Source of the DNA: Xanthostigma xanthostigma
Taxonomy: Eukaryota > Arthropoda > Insecta > Raphidioptera > Raphidiidae
Reading direction: 5' to 3'
DNA length: 64,000 nucleotides
Assembly (NCBI GenBank): GCA_963575645.1
Contig: OY754464.1
Coordinates: forward strand, 27,605,501-27,669,500
Below the pieces are notes generated by a model. The model was not told the DNA's origin. It saw nothing but the letters and a program-made list of their open reading frames with translations, and made no database searches. The stretch's first letter is position 1, and the number at the start of each line of letters is the position of its first letter. Positions 31,882-43,762 of this stretch are shown piece after piece. A program made the position numbers and the translations under genes.

Positions 31882-34800
31882 TCAACACTTTTTGGCAATA
31901 TCTTCTAAAGGTACCATATGTTCAGGTATCGGATCCGGTACTGCATACGTTTTATTCGCTGTTCTTTTTCTCCTCCTGAAAGCTGTTGAAAAGCACGTAT
32001 CCCCGACGCCAAAAGTTTCACCATCCTCGAGCGACTGGGGCATCGGCTGTCCCAACGTTTCGGGTAAAAGAAGCGTCAAAAATCCCGACAATAGCGCTAT
32101 TGCGGCGAACACAACCGAAGGCAACCTCGGTTCGAACGAATCTAACAACGACAGCATGGGGCATAGTGTTCCCGACAATCTAGCACACATCGATCCAATT
32201 CCCATAGCGGTGTTCCTCACGACCGTCGGGAATAACTCTGCCGAATAGTTGTAGACTATGGCAAAACTTCCCGAAATAAACAGTTTACCGAGCATTGTGA
32301 CGCCGGTAGTCACGCTGTCTCCCTGCGCCATGTAAGCCGCCGAAATGCAACATATGCCTCCGATCAACATCATTGAACTAATTAAGCACCTTCTACCAAG
32401 TCGATCCAACAGCAAAATTATGGCTATATAGCTGGGTATTTCCACTAAAGCCATCAGAAACATTGTTAGATAAGGATTGCCTTGCATTTTACCCGTGTTG
32501 AGACTCAATCCGTAATAAGCTAACGAATTAGCGAACCAGCATAGACAAATATTCAACGTTCTGTATCTCAAGTTCGGTGTTTTGAACAAATCCAGAGCGC
32601 CGGCCGTCTTTTGTTCGCTTTCGTTTCTTTTATGGGACGCAGATTTGCCGCGTGCGATGTAATACGACGTATCGAGAGCAATGCCCCGTTTGTTCATTTT
32701 CAAAGCTTTCTGTACGATTTTTACCGATTCGCGTATTTTACCCTGTGCCCACAACCACCTTGGCGATTCGTCCATCAGCCACCAGTGAAAGAACAGCAAG
32801 AATCCGTGCAGACCGTAAACTATTTGCAATAGCTGTCTGTCTTTGATAAATGCGCCCCAAACGGCATCGAGCATTATGCCACTGGCGAATGCGATCTGGA
32901 ACGTAATGCCGCATACGGTCCGTACACTCGGACCAACGAGTTCCATCGTCAGAACGAAACCTGTTATGTAACTTCCGGCCGAACCAAATACCCCTAAGAA
33001 AAATCTGACCACCAGAAACGTGTAATATTCCGGGACGAAAGCGACAAGGACGCCGAGAATCAATTGCATCGTTGCGGATACGCAGAAAATCTTTTTACGA
33101 CCGAATTTATCGGCCAAACCGCCGAGAATGACGGCTCCGAAGAACACTCCGAACATGAACGCCGCCTGGGAAATGGCGCCCATCCATCGCTGGTTGCAAA
33201 CGAAGTTCCATTCGATGGCTCGTGAAGATTCGTAGTAAGTCGTGTCGTAGACCCACTGGGAACAAGCGACGGTTGTGTTTGAAACTGAATCATACACGTG
33301 ACACGAGTCTAACGACCCGGAATCGGTCAAAGGAATCCTCCGCGTTACTTCCGAACTGTTCCATGGCGCGTACTCACCGGATGTTATGTTGTCTATGCCC
33401 GATAATGCGCATCTGAAACATCATTGATGAATTTCAACATTAATTTTTTCAATTTACAACAAAAGGTTTTCCAATCTATACTGTGCGCCTTCGTAAAAGA
33501 TTATACTGGTTGGCGCTAATTTTTGAAGAATTGTTTTCCTATCTATTTGAAAGTAAATTAAGAATCAAGATTGAAATAATTTTGGAATCATATTACGTCA
33601 TCAAATTTATAAATAAAAGTGGCCTATTTTTTTAGAAACTTCTGCTCAGTGGTCGTGTTGTGGGATTTGGAAAGAAATATAGTACTTATAGTTATAATCT
33701 AATTGCTACGAACCTGTGTTCTGGCACAGCCGCTACAGTAACTAACGAAAGCATGTGCATGCCAGCCGTAATCGCGGACAAAATATGCAAAGAGAACTGC
33801 CATGCTTGATATCTGCCGAAGTCACCTGAAAATTACAAAACGCCAAAATCAAGTTAATATCAGTAACAACTGAACTGCCTACGTCAATCCAGTTAAAATT
33901 AAAAAATCAAGAAGGAAAAGATCTTAAAAAATTTTGTCTTACGACAAAATGTTGATTGTTCTTCAGTCTTCTAGTAATGCAACCATTAGTATATATAAAC
34001 GATTTCCGGTACCCAAATCACCTTAAATCAATTCGAACAAAACAATATAATGATAGTACGCAAATCAATCAATTTAAATTTAAATCAGTCGCAGTTACAA
34101 AAAAAAATAACGTCCATTCGGAATATTTCTAGGGTTAACATAATGTGAACGGGGGCAATAGATCTGAAGAAATGCAAATTGACAGTGTTATTTACGAGAA
34201 CAATTGACAAACACTCGTCAAAAACAAAACATTTGCGCACGACCTCACGCGTTTGTTTTAATAGAAGAGACAGCTGCGACCGTGACTTTTGTTATTAAAT
34301 AATATAATTAAGAAAATTTGTTTTCATTAAAAGACACTCTCATGTTTAATTAATTAGATTTAAGAAATGGTCCTCAATTTAATAATTTTAATTTTAAATG
34401 GCTTTTTATAACGAAGCGTTAAAAAAATTATTGTAATAAAACTGCCAATTGAATCGGTAATATCCAAAATAATTCAAATTTTAATTTTTGTTCGAAATTT
34501 AATTGTATGTATAGTTTTAAGAATAATCGAGACTGTTGGAGAGTCGTTATTTATAACGCGAGAGTGGATAGATTCGGGGTTCGTATCCCGACGGTGACAT
34601 TGTTTAAGAAATAATTTTTTCTAATGTAGCATTGTAACAATGGGTGTCTCTTAGCAATGTAGCATACAGTAGCTATTCTTTAAATTTATTAATTAGAATT
34701 ACGTACTATACCGTAACAAAATTCACATATATTAAGAAATGAGGATGAAAATATAATTTTCGAAACGTTGACCACAAGCGATACTTTGGTAAAGCTTATT

Positions 34801-37800
34801 TCTATTGTTCCTCAACCAAATAAATCTTCAATTAAGAAATAATGTTTTTTTACGTTTTAATTTTCAAAAAATTATTTTTTTTCAACTTCTATACTTCTAA
34901 AGACATATCAGTAGATCAAATGTTTGAGAAAATGACAAAAAGAAAAAAATAATGTCGACATGGTCTAGAGGGGTACTTTTCATTTCTGAGTTTTGATTCT
35001 TGGTGCCCTAAGCAGTTGCTTACTTTGCTTATAGGTTAATCCGGCACTGGCCACGGGACGTATCGGTGAGAGCATGGATGTAGATGAACCAATTGAATCG
35101 TGTTTTATCAAAGTATGTGTGAGATTTGAGAGTGTTACTATGCACATGAGATTTTCATTCCGCCCACTGTCATACCGAGTATCGTATCATGAATAAACCG
35201 TAAACTCCGTAACTACGATAGTACTTTAGCCTGTCAGTAATGTAGTTAATTCAAATTTGAAGAATGTAGAAAAGGAAAATCATCTCAATGTTAGAAAGTG
35301 TTCCTCGAATACCACAAACTTCACTTTGTCTTCAAGGGCTAAGTTCATAATAATTATACTCTATTGGTTTCACTAGGGCTATTCTGGCCAGTTATTAAAT
35401 CCATATTTATAATTTAATGCTTTTGGGTACCACTTTTTCAGTTTAATGCACCCATAAGACATTGTCTCGTTACCTCTACGCTCCTTAATTCAAATAGATA
35501 ATTAATCGAATCATCTAAAAATTCTCTCTTATTAGCAACTTATATAAAAAATGTTTGTTTTCGAAATTAAAAATATATAAAATACAATTCTTTCAGTGAC
35601 ATACTTTATGCCGGTTATTATATTTTTATATATCATTGCACTGGCCGCACGTGCTTACCACACACTCTCGTCTCGTAATGCTCCGTCTATGGCTAGTTTA
35701 CACAGTGGAGTGCGAGCTGTTGACCAGACAGTAGACAGCTACTCGGCTTGTCCACTCGTACGCCAGTAGCTCGGCTCGCCTTTGCTGTCTACACGATACG
35801 AGTAGCTGCTGTCCAGTCTTGCGAGTTGCCATTTTGAATTCGTTAAACACTACGCAGGCGCAGCAAAAAACACGGGTTCCGCTCAGTAGACTATCCCGCT
35901 CGCACTGGCGAGCTACTGCCGAACGCGTTCAAACGATGCGAGCGACGGCCGAGCTGCTGTCATGTACGAGTTGCTGGCGGGCGAGCATGCGAGTGAAAAC
36001 AAAAAATGTTGAAGTAACTCGGATGCGAGCTACTGTCTAACTCGCGCGTGCGAGTTACTCGTAAGTGACGTCCAAACAGTGCGAGTTACTGCAGTGCAGC
36101 TACTCGGCAGGCTGACTCGTACGCTAGCTCGCACTGTGTAAAGTTGTAAACTAGCCATTACTCTAGATTAGAGATTCAAGGTCAACAGGGAAAGGGTTAA
36201 CGGTTACAGTTTCAACATTTTCTGCAACTTTGATTATCTGATAGCGAATAACGAATTGATAAAGATGTCACGGCATTCGAGAAGCTGTTTAAGAAAACTA
36301 TGCAATTAGTGACTAGAGATGTTCTTTTGAAGGGAAGCATTAATGAATGAAATTACGACAAGGCGGCAGTCAACTCGTTTACCTCTATCTTATTAAACAA
36401 TTATTCAATTGAATATGCGTGTTTGTTAGACAAGTTAAGTAGCAGCCCTCGACCGCCAGTCTTTTAATTAACTTTTCTTTCTAATTAACAACAAACAACT
36501 ACTTTTTAAACCGTACTTGTAGTCGTATTTGCTTTGACTGGAATGAGTTCCAGGAACGTATTTATAAAATTTGCGCTCAGCAAAGACAATTTGTCGCGTA
36601 CCTCTTTCGATTATTCCGTTTTCTCTGCAGCTTGCTTCTGATATTTAAAATCGACGCGGCGGTTGTGTTGCTCCGGGCAAGTATCCCCTTCGCTAAATAC
36701 GTGCCTGGAAATGATCAGCCTTATCTGGCATTGAACAATGTGTGTTGGTCTTCGACTATACACTCATGGATTGTTCAATCCGTATCTCGACTAAATAGAA
36801 GTACGCGTAATTATCATTTCGATACAAGCGGTCGCCAAAACGTCGCGGAATCGCGAGCTATTGATAGGTCGCGTAAAACTAGTATAATGAATACATATGA
36901 AATTAAAACGTGGCGCGAGGGGCACGTACGAAAATTGGGGATAAAGTTTGGTTTTATAATTTCAAAACTTAAAGTGTGCTAAAAGGAATATCCAAACGAA
37001 AAATGTAGCTTCAGCCCTCAATAGTAGACAAAGAATGTTCGTACGTCAGATGACCCGCAGTAAGTGCGACTGGGAAGAAGGTTCGCCATTGGTCAAATTC
37101 CTGTTGAATTTTTAAAAGAAGACCGGTCTATGGAATGTAGTCCTATGACCTTATTGCAGAAGAGCGCACATGTATTTTATATTAGTAAAAGGTAATGATC
37201 CTGGAACCGCTTCTATGCAATAAGGGAGTCCAGTCGACCAAACGTGTCGCAATTGTCGTATCGCGATAATTGTACTATTGCCATAGCTGTACGACTACAC
37301 AGCGACACTTGCTAACAGTACAAAAAAATCATACACCAGACAGTACATAGGTGTGCGTTCACGGACTAAGTTGAGGGGTGTTGTCTGAATATCATCAAAA
37401 TGGAAAGTAAAAAGGGAAAAACAGTTAGAAGTGGCGCTAAGGAGGTCATAGCCAATGTAATTAAAATGTGCGAGTTAGAGGCTCAAAATAATGCCTTAAA
37501 ATTTAAAGCTATACATTGTTTGCATGCCTTGCTATGCGCCGCCTATGAATTCCGATAATTTGGGAACACATCAACGACTTCTTGCCCTTTCCCCACCGGT
37601 CTTCTTTCGCCGATCGCACTGGCGGGCTTTGGGTCAGTGTAACTTGAGATCAAAATGAGGACACTATGAAAGTTAACTATATGAACATGAAAAGTTTTCG
37701 CTGTTATCTTTCCTAATGAAATAGAAATTGTCTTGATTTAGGAATCAGATTAATATAAGAAAACAACTTTCATCGTTGATTCACCCACAGCTCTCACTTC

Positions 37801-40800
37801 TGTGAAGGTTCATATCTGACGTTATCTAAGATACAAATTAGCTCTCGCATGATGTGAAATATACAGTTACAAATGGCTATATATTAGAATGATGAATTGA
37901 CCTTACTGTGTCACTGTGGAGTAATGTAACTCAGTCCGTCGCAATAGTGGAAAGATTCGGGGTTCGTATCTCGATGGTGACATTGTTTGAGAAATAAATT
38001 TTTCTAATATAGACATGTAAAGGTGGCACTTCACATGGCTATTTGTGTTCGCTATTGGGTGTTTGTTGTATTTGGCAAAATATATGACGTTCAAGACAAA
38101 CATGCAAATAGAGGCAAATACGACCATCCAATCATGGCAGTCAAATAGCAAATACACAAACATTTGACAGCAGAACACAGGTTCAAAATTCCAGGAATTT
38201 TAGCACTGTTTCATTGTCCCAATTCATTTTCAATAGTAATTGTTCCAGTTCTCGCTCACAGCTCAGACACAAAAATACTGCACGTCCGTACAGGTTCACG
38301 GCGCGTGCGCTTCTGAATATAGCCATTGTGTGGACGGTTTATTTGCCGTATTTGCCTATTTGACTCCTTTGATGTGCCTCGAAAAACCGACAAGCGCACG
38401 GTAACGCGTATTTGGTATTGGCCTTATTTGTCAAATAGGCAAATAAGGCCAACACTTTGTCAAATAGACCCTCCGCACTTGGTAATTGTTTGCCAAATAT
38501 GCCAAATACACAAATACAAATAGCCATGTGAAGTGCCGGCATAACAATGGGTGTTTCAACAATGTAGCAACAGAAGCTATTCTTTAAAGTTATTAAATAG
38601 TAGTACGCACTATACCGTATTAAAATTCACATTTGTTAACTATAACTATGCTACTATTAAGATGGTGCATCAATTATCGTGGACGTAGTATACCTCGCCT
38701 ACTTTAAATTTATTCCACAACACAACACTAAAGCTGAGTATTTTCGACAAAAGATCGAACGGTGTAGCGTAGTGGTGAGAGCACTAGGCTCGCATTCGGC
38801 AGGTACCGGGTTCGAATACCGGTGGGGGCAGATGTGGCTGGGACTTTTTCCTGCTGCCTCTCGTCGAGAAACGGTAATTAATATACCGGCTATCTTGTTG
38901 AGGTTTTACATAGTTTCTCTCTATAATTCCAGATAAATATCGAGATGGTTCCTTATTCAAGGCCATGTCAAACTCCTATGCTCAAAATTTGCCTACCTTA
39001 TCCTAATTTCCTAAAATTCTTTCATTCGTCCATTGCTATTAATTAAGTTGAAGTTTAATAATGTACAAAATAACGGGAAGTGTGCTAGAGGGAAAATAGT
39101 AATGGTGCGAATGGCGTCTGTTATGGCATAACGTCGAGAAACGGACGTTAAATGCATTATTATATTGTTTCCGACAAAAGTACGGTTTGTGTCTCCGACA
39201 CAACTTAATCTTATGATAACATTTTTAAATTATAAAAAAAAATTAAACATTTGAAGAAAGCATTTTGATTCCAGTGCGGCCGAGGATACAAGGGATAGAA
39301 AAGTGAAAAACATGGTTCGTGTAATTCTCACGCGTCTGAAGTGAAACATCCGTATAGCCAACACCTTACAGAAAGAGGCGTGCCGATCGAATTTCCTCTT
39401 CAAAACATTCGTGCCTATAGTCTATACCAGGCCCGCATCCGGCCCGCATAGTAGACTTTTGTCCGGCCCGCGAAGCATTTTATAAATATAACTGAGAAAA
39501 TAGTTTGCCAATATAATTTGGCGCATAAAAAAAATTTACGTTGCGGAAATGAAAAGACCTTTTTTTTGCTCTTCAAATTTTTTTTTGCGGAAATGAAAGG
39601 ACTTTTTTTTACTCTTCAAATTTTTGGCCACGGTCATATTTTCAACAGCAATGTGGCCCGACGATCAAAAGATTTGCCCGCCCCTGGTCTATACCGTAAA
39701 ATAACCTATGGTCTATACGCACTATAACCGCCAAAAAATCGCTTTCAGTTTTCAGTTTATTGTCCCCCAATCCAGACGGTGTCGTTTTTTTACGCTGTTA
39801 AACAAAATTATTCTCAACGTGATCAACGTGACTAATAAGTTTCACTTCATCAGTAATAAAATTTTTTGCAACGATAGTAAGTAAACTGAGTGGAAAGATC
39901 TGTTCCAATTTCTCGAAGGTCTTCTGTTAGTGTTTCAAACATTTGAATACAGTGGGCGCCAAGGCAGATTAGAACAGATTCAAGCAAATATGAAGCAGAT
40001 GTTTGAATAACGATAACTACAAGCATTAATAAAATCAGCTGCATGTTTTTACTATGCAAATAGCAACATAACGGCGTCAAAAAAACTAACAGGGGCGTAC
40101 AGGTGTTACTATGGGAGACATAAGGGCGTTGATATTTTTTTTTTGAGGAGAGGGGGCAAACCGTAAAATCATAATTTTTTAAGTTTTATTAACATCAAAC
40201 AAGAATACACACGAAGGAAGGTGTCAAGCAAAATATTAATTCCCAAATGAATTATGTTACAAAATATTTTGTGTTTTAGTTAGGTATTCGTAATATTTTC
40301 AGTTTTATTTTTTATTATTATGGTCCTGGAAGAAGGGAGTAATTACCCCCCATATATACGCCCTTGGGGGTACTTTTCGTATATCTCAACATCCACACTG
40401 TTTTTCGATCTGGGCAAGATAACTTTTCATTTTAGCCTGACGTGAATTCCGCTCAGGCTCCGCCTCCACGTTAAATAGGCGCGAGTTTCAATATTTCGGG
40501 CAGTTGTAGTTTTATAGTTTTGCACGTATGATAGAGAACTGGACAGTGCCATCCCAGTGATGGCTAATCGTCAGCCCCTGATCTACGATTTTTTCGAACC
40601 GGGGCAGAAACTTGGTAATGGCGCCCTGTCTCTCCAGTGTTTGGGATAAATTACTTTAAAAAAAACTCACAAATATATAATGGTTGGCGTTTTTCATGAA
40701 CGGGAAACCGTCAAAAAACCCTAAAAAAAAATTGGTTTACTGTAAAGTCGGTTTACGGACGATAGTTTTACGTGATAACGTATTTCGCTCGAATATAATA

Positions 40801-43762
40801 TTTAATAATACATAACCTAAATTTTAGTAGCTGTCAAACTTGGGCCGAAGCATACTGCGCTCTCGCTTGCACGCACAGGGTCAGGCGGAACGTTACACTT
40901 TTTCGTGCGTGCAGCTGGTGTTTCATCAATTTATAAGACGTTATCACGTCAAAAGCAAATTGAGTAATCCGGAAAAAGGACAGATTGGGAGTGGTTTATA
41001 TTTTATTATGATTTTGACGCCCCCTGAAATTGCCACCCGGGGCAGGTGCCCCGGTTTAACCTCCTCCCCTCATAGATCCGGGGCTGCTATTCGGGTGAAG
41101 TAGGTGAAGTGCACCTTTAACTTAATAATTAAATTTTGTACTTAATTCAAATGTCAGTAAAGTAGCAATAGTTTCAATGTACCGCGCAGTCAGGTGTAAT
41201 TTTATATCACACAATTACATCCTACAAGTTCATAACAGAGAAAATGCAGCACACTACAATGAAGAGCGTTGCCAGGCGAATGTAAAACAGGCACTTGTAA
41301 CGTCTATTGCTATGACAACCATGACGTCAGCATGGTCAGCCACCTAGCAAAGTATGTGATTGGATTTCGAGTGTGCATAGCTAGACGGTCACATGTTGAA
41401 CACATTCACCGATGCAGTGATAATAGCTACTTGTTATACCTATGAAATAACAGCAATGAATCCGACAATAATCAGGCCTTGCGTGTAATTCCATTCTTAA
41501 CAAAATTTTTGCCTGTCCCTGAGTTCACCAACCTTGGGACAGACAAGTCGCCACTGCTTCATCCGTATCTTAAAAATGTATTAAAATTGGTCATCAAAAA
41601 TCGAAGAGAAATAGAGCATGTGACGGAACTATCTAGAAAATCTCTCTCACTTTTGTCGACCACTTTTTGATGCAGCGACGACTGTCCAGTTCTCTATGTC
41701 TATGGTTCCTCAAATACTCAAATATCGGTGTGCAGAGCCACATATGAGTTCCATGTTCCATTGACAAGCGTCTATAATTTACGATGTCCATATTCCAAAT
41801 TTATTTTTCAAAATGTCCCAAGCTGAATATTAAAAGTAATCACAAAACACCAATTCACTTTGCGATTTTTATCGACGTACAAAATGATAAAATCTGCTGC
41901 AAATATCCCCTGCACCCTTCATCTCAAATCTTTTCCCCTCGCCTAAAAACGGTTCGCGCTCTACCGACGCTATTTTTAAAGCTAGAGGGTTCTGGTAAAC
42001 GCCAAATGAAAGACAAAGAATCAGACTACAGATCCTTCAGGCGAATTTTTTGAAAAAAAGTTTCGTCTACGTGTGAAATATTACGTAACTTATTATTTTT
42101 TTCAAAAAGTTGTAAGTTTTTTCAGGAATTTTTTTTCAAAAAATTCGTCTGAAGGATCTGTAGTCTGATTCTTTGTCTTTCATTTGGCGTTTACCAGAAC
42201 CCTCTAGCTTTAAAAATAGTGTCGGGAGAGCGCGAACCGTTTTTAGGAGAGGGGAAAAGATTTGAGATGATGGGTGCAGGGGGTGTTTGCAGGGACGAAT
42301 ACTCTTAATCATCTCCTGATGCTTTTAAAATGCTTAGCGGAATGTACGTCGACAAGATATGCTAAGTGGTTTGGTGTTTTGTGATCAGATTTAATATTCA
42401 ATACTATTAACCAGAAACAAAGACATCCCAATTATTAAACATAAAACTACTTTTTTTGAAAAAAGTTCTGTGTACTCTGGTTATAAAATGTACCAAAAGC
42501 TGCCGGAAAATTTAAAAAATATAAAAAATACAAAAACGTTTATTTTAGAACTAAAGAAATATTTAATATTTGTAGTTCCCTATAGTTTTAAGGATATAAT
42601 GTAAATATTATATTATTATGTAATTTTTTTTTTGACGTTTTGCATACCTATTTTTTTTTTTTTGGTCGCTGCAAATAAATATATATCTATCTATCTATCT
42701 ATCTATTAATTTGTTTAAATACCAAAAAATGCCAAAAAACGTACTACAACTTTACAAATTAGTAAAATACATATAGGTAAGTAATTAAGCTGATGACCTC
42801 AGCTGTTGAGCGTCTATAATTCACAATCTCTCTCTATAAGTAATTTCTGAAATTTCGACTACTACATAATATAATATTACGTATTTAATTGTACTCTATG
42901 ACGTAGCGACATACAATTTAATATAAATTCACCGCACATTTTACGAAACAATTCCATGATACACCGCCAACGATATGTGCTCTATTTTTCTCTTTTGAAA
43001 GGAAATATTCTTTAAAATTACGTAAATAATAAAGAAATAAAGAATATTCAAAAATTTTATAATTATAATTTTCACCGAAATTGTGATTTTGTAAACAATA
43101 TTCTAATTAAACATAGCAATATTAAGAGGCCGATGAAGTTTTAATTAAAGACGAAATGTCGCTTCAAAATAAAATTTGTATATATAATTACTTCCTGAAG
43201 AACAGTAATTTATTAAATCTTTATTTCAAACCAGGGTCGATCTGGGACCTGTCACCTAAAATATCACCGGGAAAATTGTAAAACACCTCTACGAGAGCGT
43301 GTGACTAAAAAGAAAAAAAATCGGACCGGACTGGATCTGCTCACAGAGGACCGACGGGCCGCTTGGAAAAGTTCTGGTATTCCCTGAGGTCAGACCGACC
43401 CTGTTTTCTAACCAGCAGCCAGGCCCAGTTCGCATGTATAGATAAAATTTTGTTATATCAAGTTTAATATTGCGGGATCTCATTCACTTCATTCGCTAAA
43501 TCGAATTCGGATTAGACCTAAACTTACTTAAAGAAATGAGTTATCGAATGATAAAAACCGCATTTAAATCTGTTCAGTAGTTTTCGTTTTTATTTTAACG
43601 GACACAAACTTTCTCGAACCTACGCATATATTGGTGTTGATTTGCAGGTGTATTTTCCGAGTCCAACAAAAAATTGCGACGAAATAATTTAAATAGGTAT
43701 TCAAAAATATAATTACCCAAGAGTCCCATCATATTTTCCAAATCATCTTGCGGGACGTCCAT
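31882..43762 (-). CDS. SLC22-type organic ion transporter
   Basis: This is a plasma-membrane transporter of the major facilitator superfamily, SLC22 branch (organic cation/carnitine-like, as in insect Orct proteins). Exons on the minus strand: 43762-43717 (inferred), 33825-33714, 33412-31882. Phases agree and total 563 codons with the stop. Exon 2 begins with GDFGRYQAWQF, the conserved N-terminal motif. A large extracellular loop with several cysteines and NxS/T sites follows (residues about 54-125). Then come GGLADKFGRKK (loop 2-3, about 150-160), DESPRWLWAQG, the LLLDRLGRRC loop (8-9), AELFPTVVRNTAMG and PETLGQPMPQS. Twelve membrane spans are expected. The substrate cannot be told from sequence. 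Intron 1 is 9.9 kb and full of repeats; intron 2 is 301 bp. Confidence 0.93.
34530..34740 (+). mobile_element. tRNA-derived SINE, uninterrupted copy
   Basis: It contains a B-box-like ATTCGGGGTTCGTATCCCGA and a body with ACGGTGACATTGTTTAAGAA, CAATGGGTGTCTCTTAGCAA and ACGTACTATACCGTA. The same body occurs at 37905-38640, where another element splits it. The A box is not well kept. Confidence 0.6.
35689..36158. mobile_element. MITE filled with GCGAGTTACTCG-like motifs
   Basis: The ends ATGGCTAGTTTACACAGTG and GTAAACTAGCCAT are inverse. The GC-rich interior holds more than ten variants of GCGAGYTRCTG in both orientations, unlike the AT-rich surroundings. A 73-codon frame inside is a by-product. 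No target duplication is clear. Confidence 0.6.
37400..37558 (+). pseudogene. Fragment of a DNA-transposon protein (HTH-like)
   Basis: ATG 37400 opens 52 codons whose first part (KGKTVRSGAKEVIANVIKMC) resembles the N-terminal helix-turn-helix start of transposon-encoded proteins in insects (R-x-G-x-x-E-V-I-x-N-V-I). The rest is lost. The call is from general recognition only. Confidence 0.4.
37905..38640 (+). mobile_element. tRNA-derived SINE split by a MITE
   Basis: The left part (ATTCGGGGTTCGTATCTCGA, GGTGACATTGTTTGAGAAAT) and right part (CAATGGGTGTTTCAACAATG, CGCACTATACCGTA) match the uninterrupted SINE at 34530-34740. The MITE 38021-38541 lies between them. Confidence 0.65.
38021..38541. 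mobile_element. Harbinger-like MITE, TSD TAA
   Basis: The ends GGCACTTCACATGGCTATTT and AAATAGCCATGTGAAGTGCC are inverse over at least 20 bases. TAA stands on both sides (38018-38020 and 38542-38544), the 3-bp target typical of PIF/Harbinger. The interior is made of ATTTGCCAAATA-like motifs. The empty site is visible in the SINE at 34530. Confidence 0.78.
38755..38935 (+). mobile_element. tRNA-derived SINE
   Basis: It has an A box (TAGCGTAGTGGTGAGAGCAC) and a B box in a perfect T arm (ACCGGGTTCGAATACCGGT), followed by GGGGGCAGATGTGGCTGGGA and CTCTCGTCGAGAAACGG. The acceptor stem does not pair, so it is a SINE rather than a tRNA gene. Confidence 0.65.
39428..39686. mobile_element. hAT-type MITE, TSD GTCTATAC
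   Basis: The ends CAGGCCCGCATCC and GATTTGCCCGCCCCTG are flanked by exact GTCTATAC (39420-39427 and 39687-39694). GGCCCGC motifs and the end sequence place it with 17803-18048. Confidence 0.88.
40129..40366. mobile_element. Degenerate hAT-type MITE
   Basis: It starts TAAGGGCGTTGATA and ends TATATACGCCCTTG, like 29497-29867. No target duplication remains. Confidence 0.5.
40731..40950 (+). repeat. Dispersed family A, short copy
   Basis: It runs from ATTGGTTTACTGTAAAGTCG to TTATAAGACGTTATCACGTC. The middle is replaced by a shorter segment with GCGCTCTCGCTTGCACGCAC, also found in the copy at 51197. Confidence 0.65.
41826..42402. repeat. Long foldback hairpin
   Basis: Arms 41901-42060 and 42132-42291 are near-identical inverse copies, with landmarks CCCTCTAGCTTTAAAAATAG / AAAGCTAGAGGGTTCTGG. 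Weaker pairing extends out to about 41826 and 42402 (ATCACAAAACACCAA). The loop is about 70 bases. A LINE 3' end follows directly. Confidence 0.75.
42413..42710 (+). mobile_element. 3' end of a non-LTR retrotransposon
   Basis: A 63-codon frame to a stop at 42602-42604 reads like the C-terminus of LINE reverse-transcriptase proteins (KHKTTFFEKSSVYSGYKMYQ, then KLPENLKNIKNTKTFILEL). An AT-rich 3' UTR follows, then a TATC tandem tail at about 42685-42708, as many LINEs have. The 5' part is absent, as expected of a truncated copy. The clade is not determined. Confidence 0.7.
43232..43403. mobile_element. Small hAT-type MITE
   Basis: The ends CAGGGTCGATCTG and CAGACCGACCCTG are inverse. The flanks TTTCAAAC and TTTTCTAA no longer match well. 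It is 172 bp, in intron 1 of the SLC22 gene. Confidence 0.6.
43717..43762 (-). CDS. SLC22 transporter coding exon 1 (inferred)
   Basis: On the minus strand ATG at 43762 encodes MDVPQDDLENMMGLL plus the first base of a glycine codon, then a donor (G|GTAATT). Exon 2 begins GT GAC, so the join reads GLLGDFGRYQ. That matches the acidic leader before the DFGRYQ motif in SLC22 proteins and keeps a single 562-residue frame. No better candidate was seen between 33826 and 43716. Confidence 0.82.

Noticed and set aside
36632-36982. A 116-codon open frame in SLC22 intron 1
   Set aside because: It starts at TTG and not ATG, shows no domain, and has no splice or promoter support.
42685-42708. TATC tandem repeat as a CRISPR-like array
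   Set aside because: It is a short microsatellite without spacers, and forms the tail of a LINE copy.
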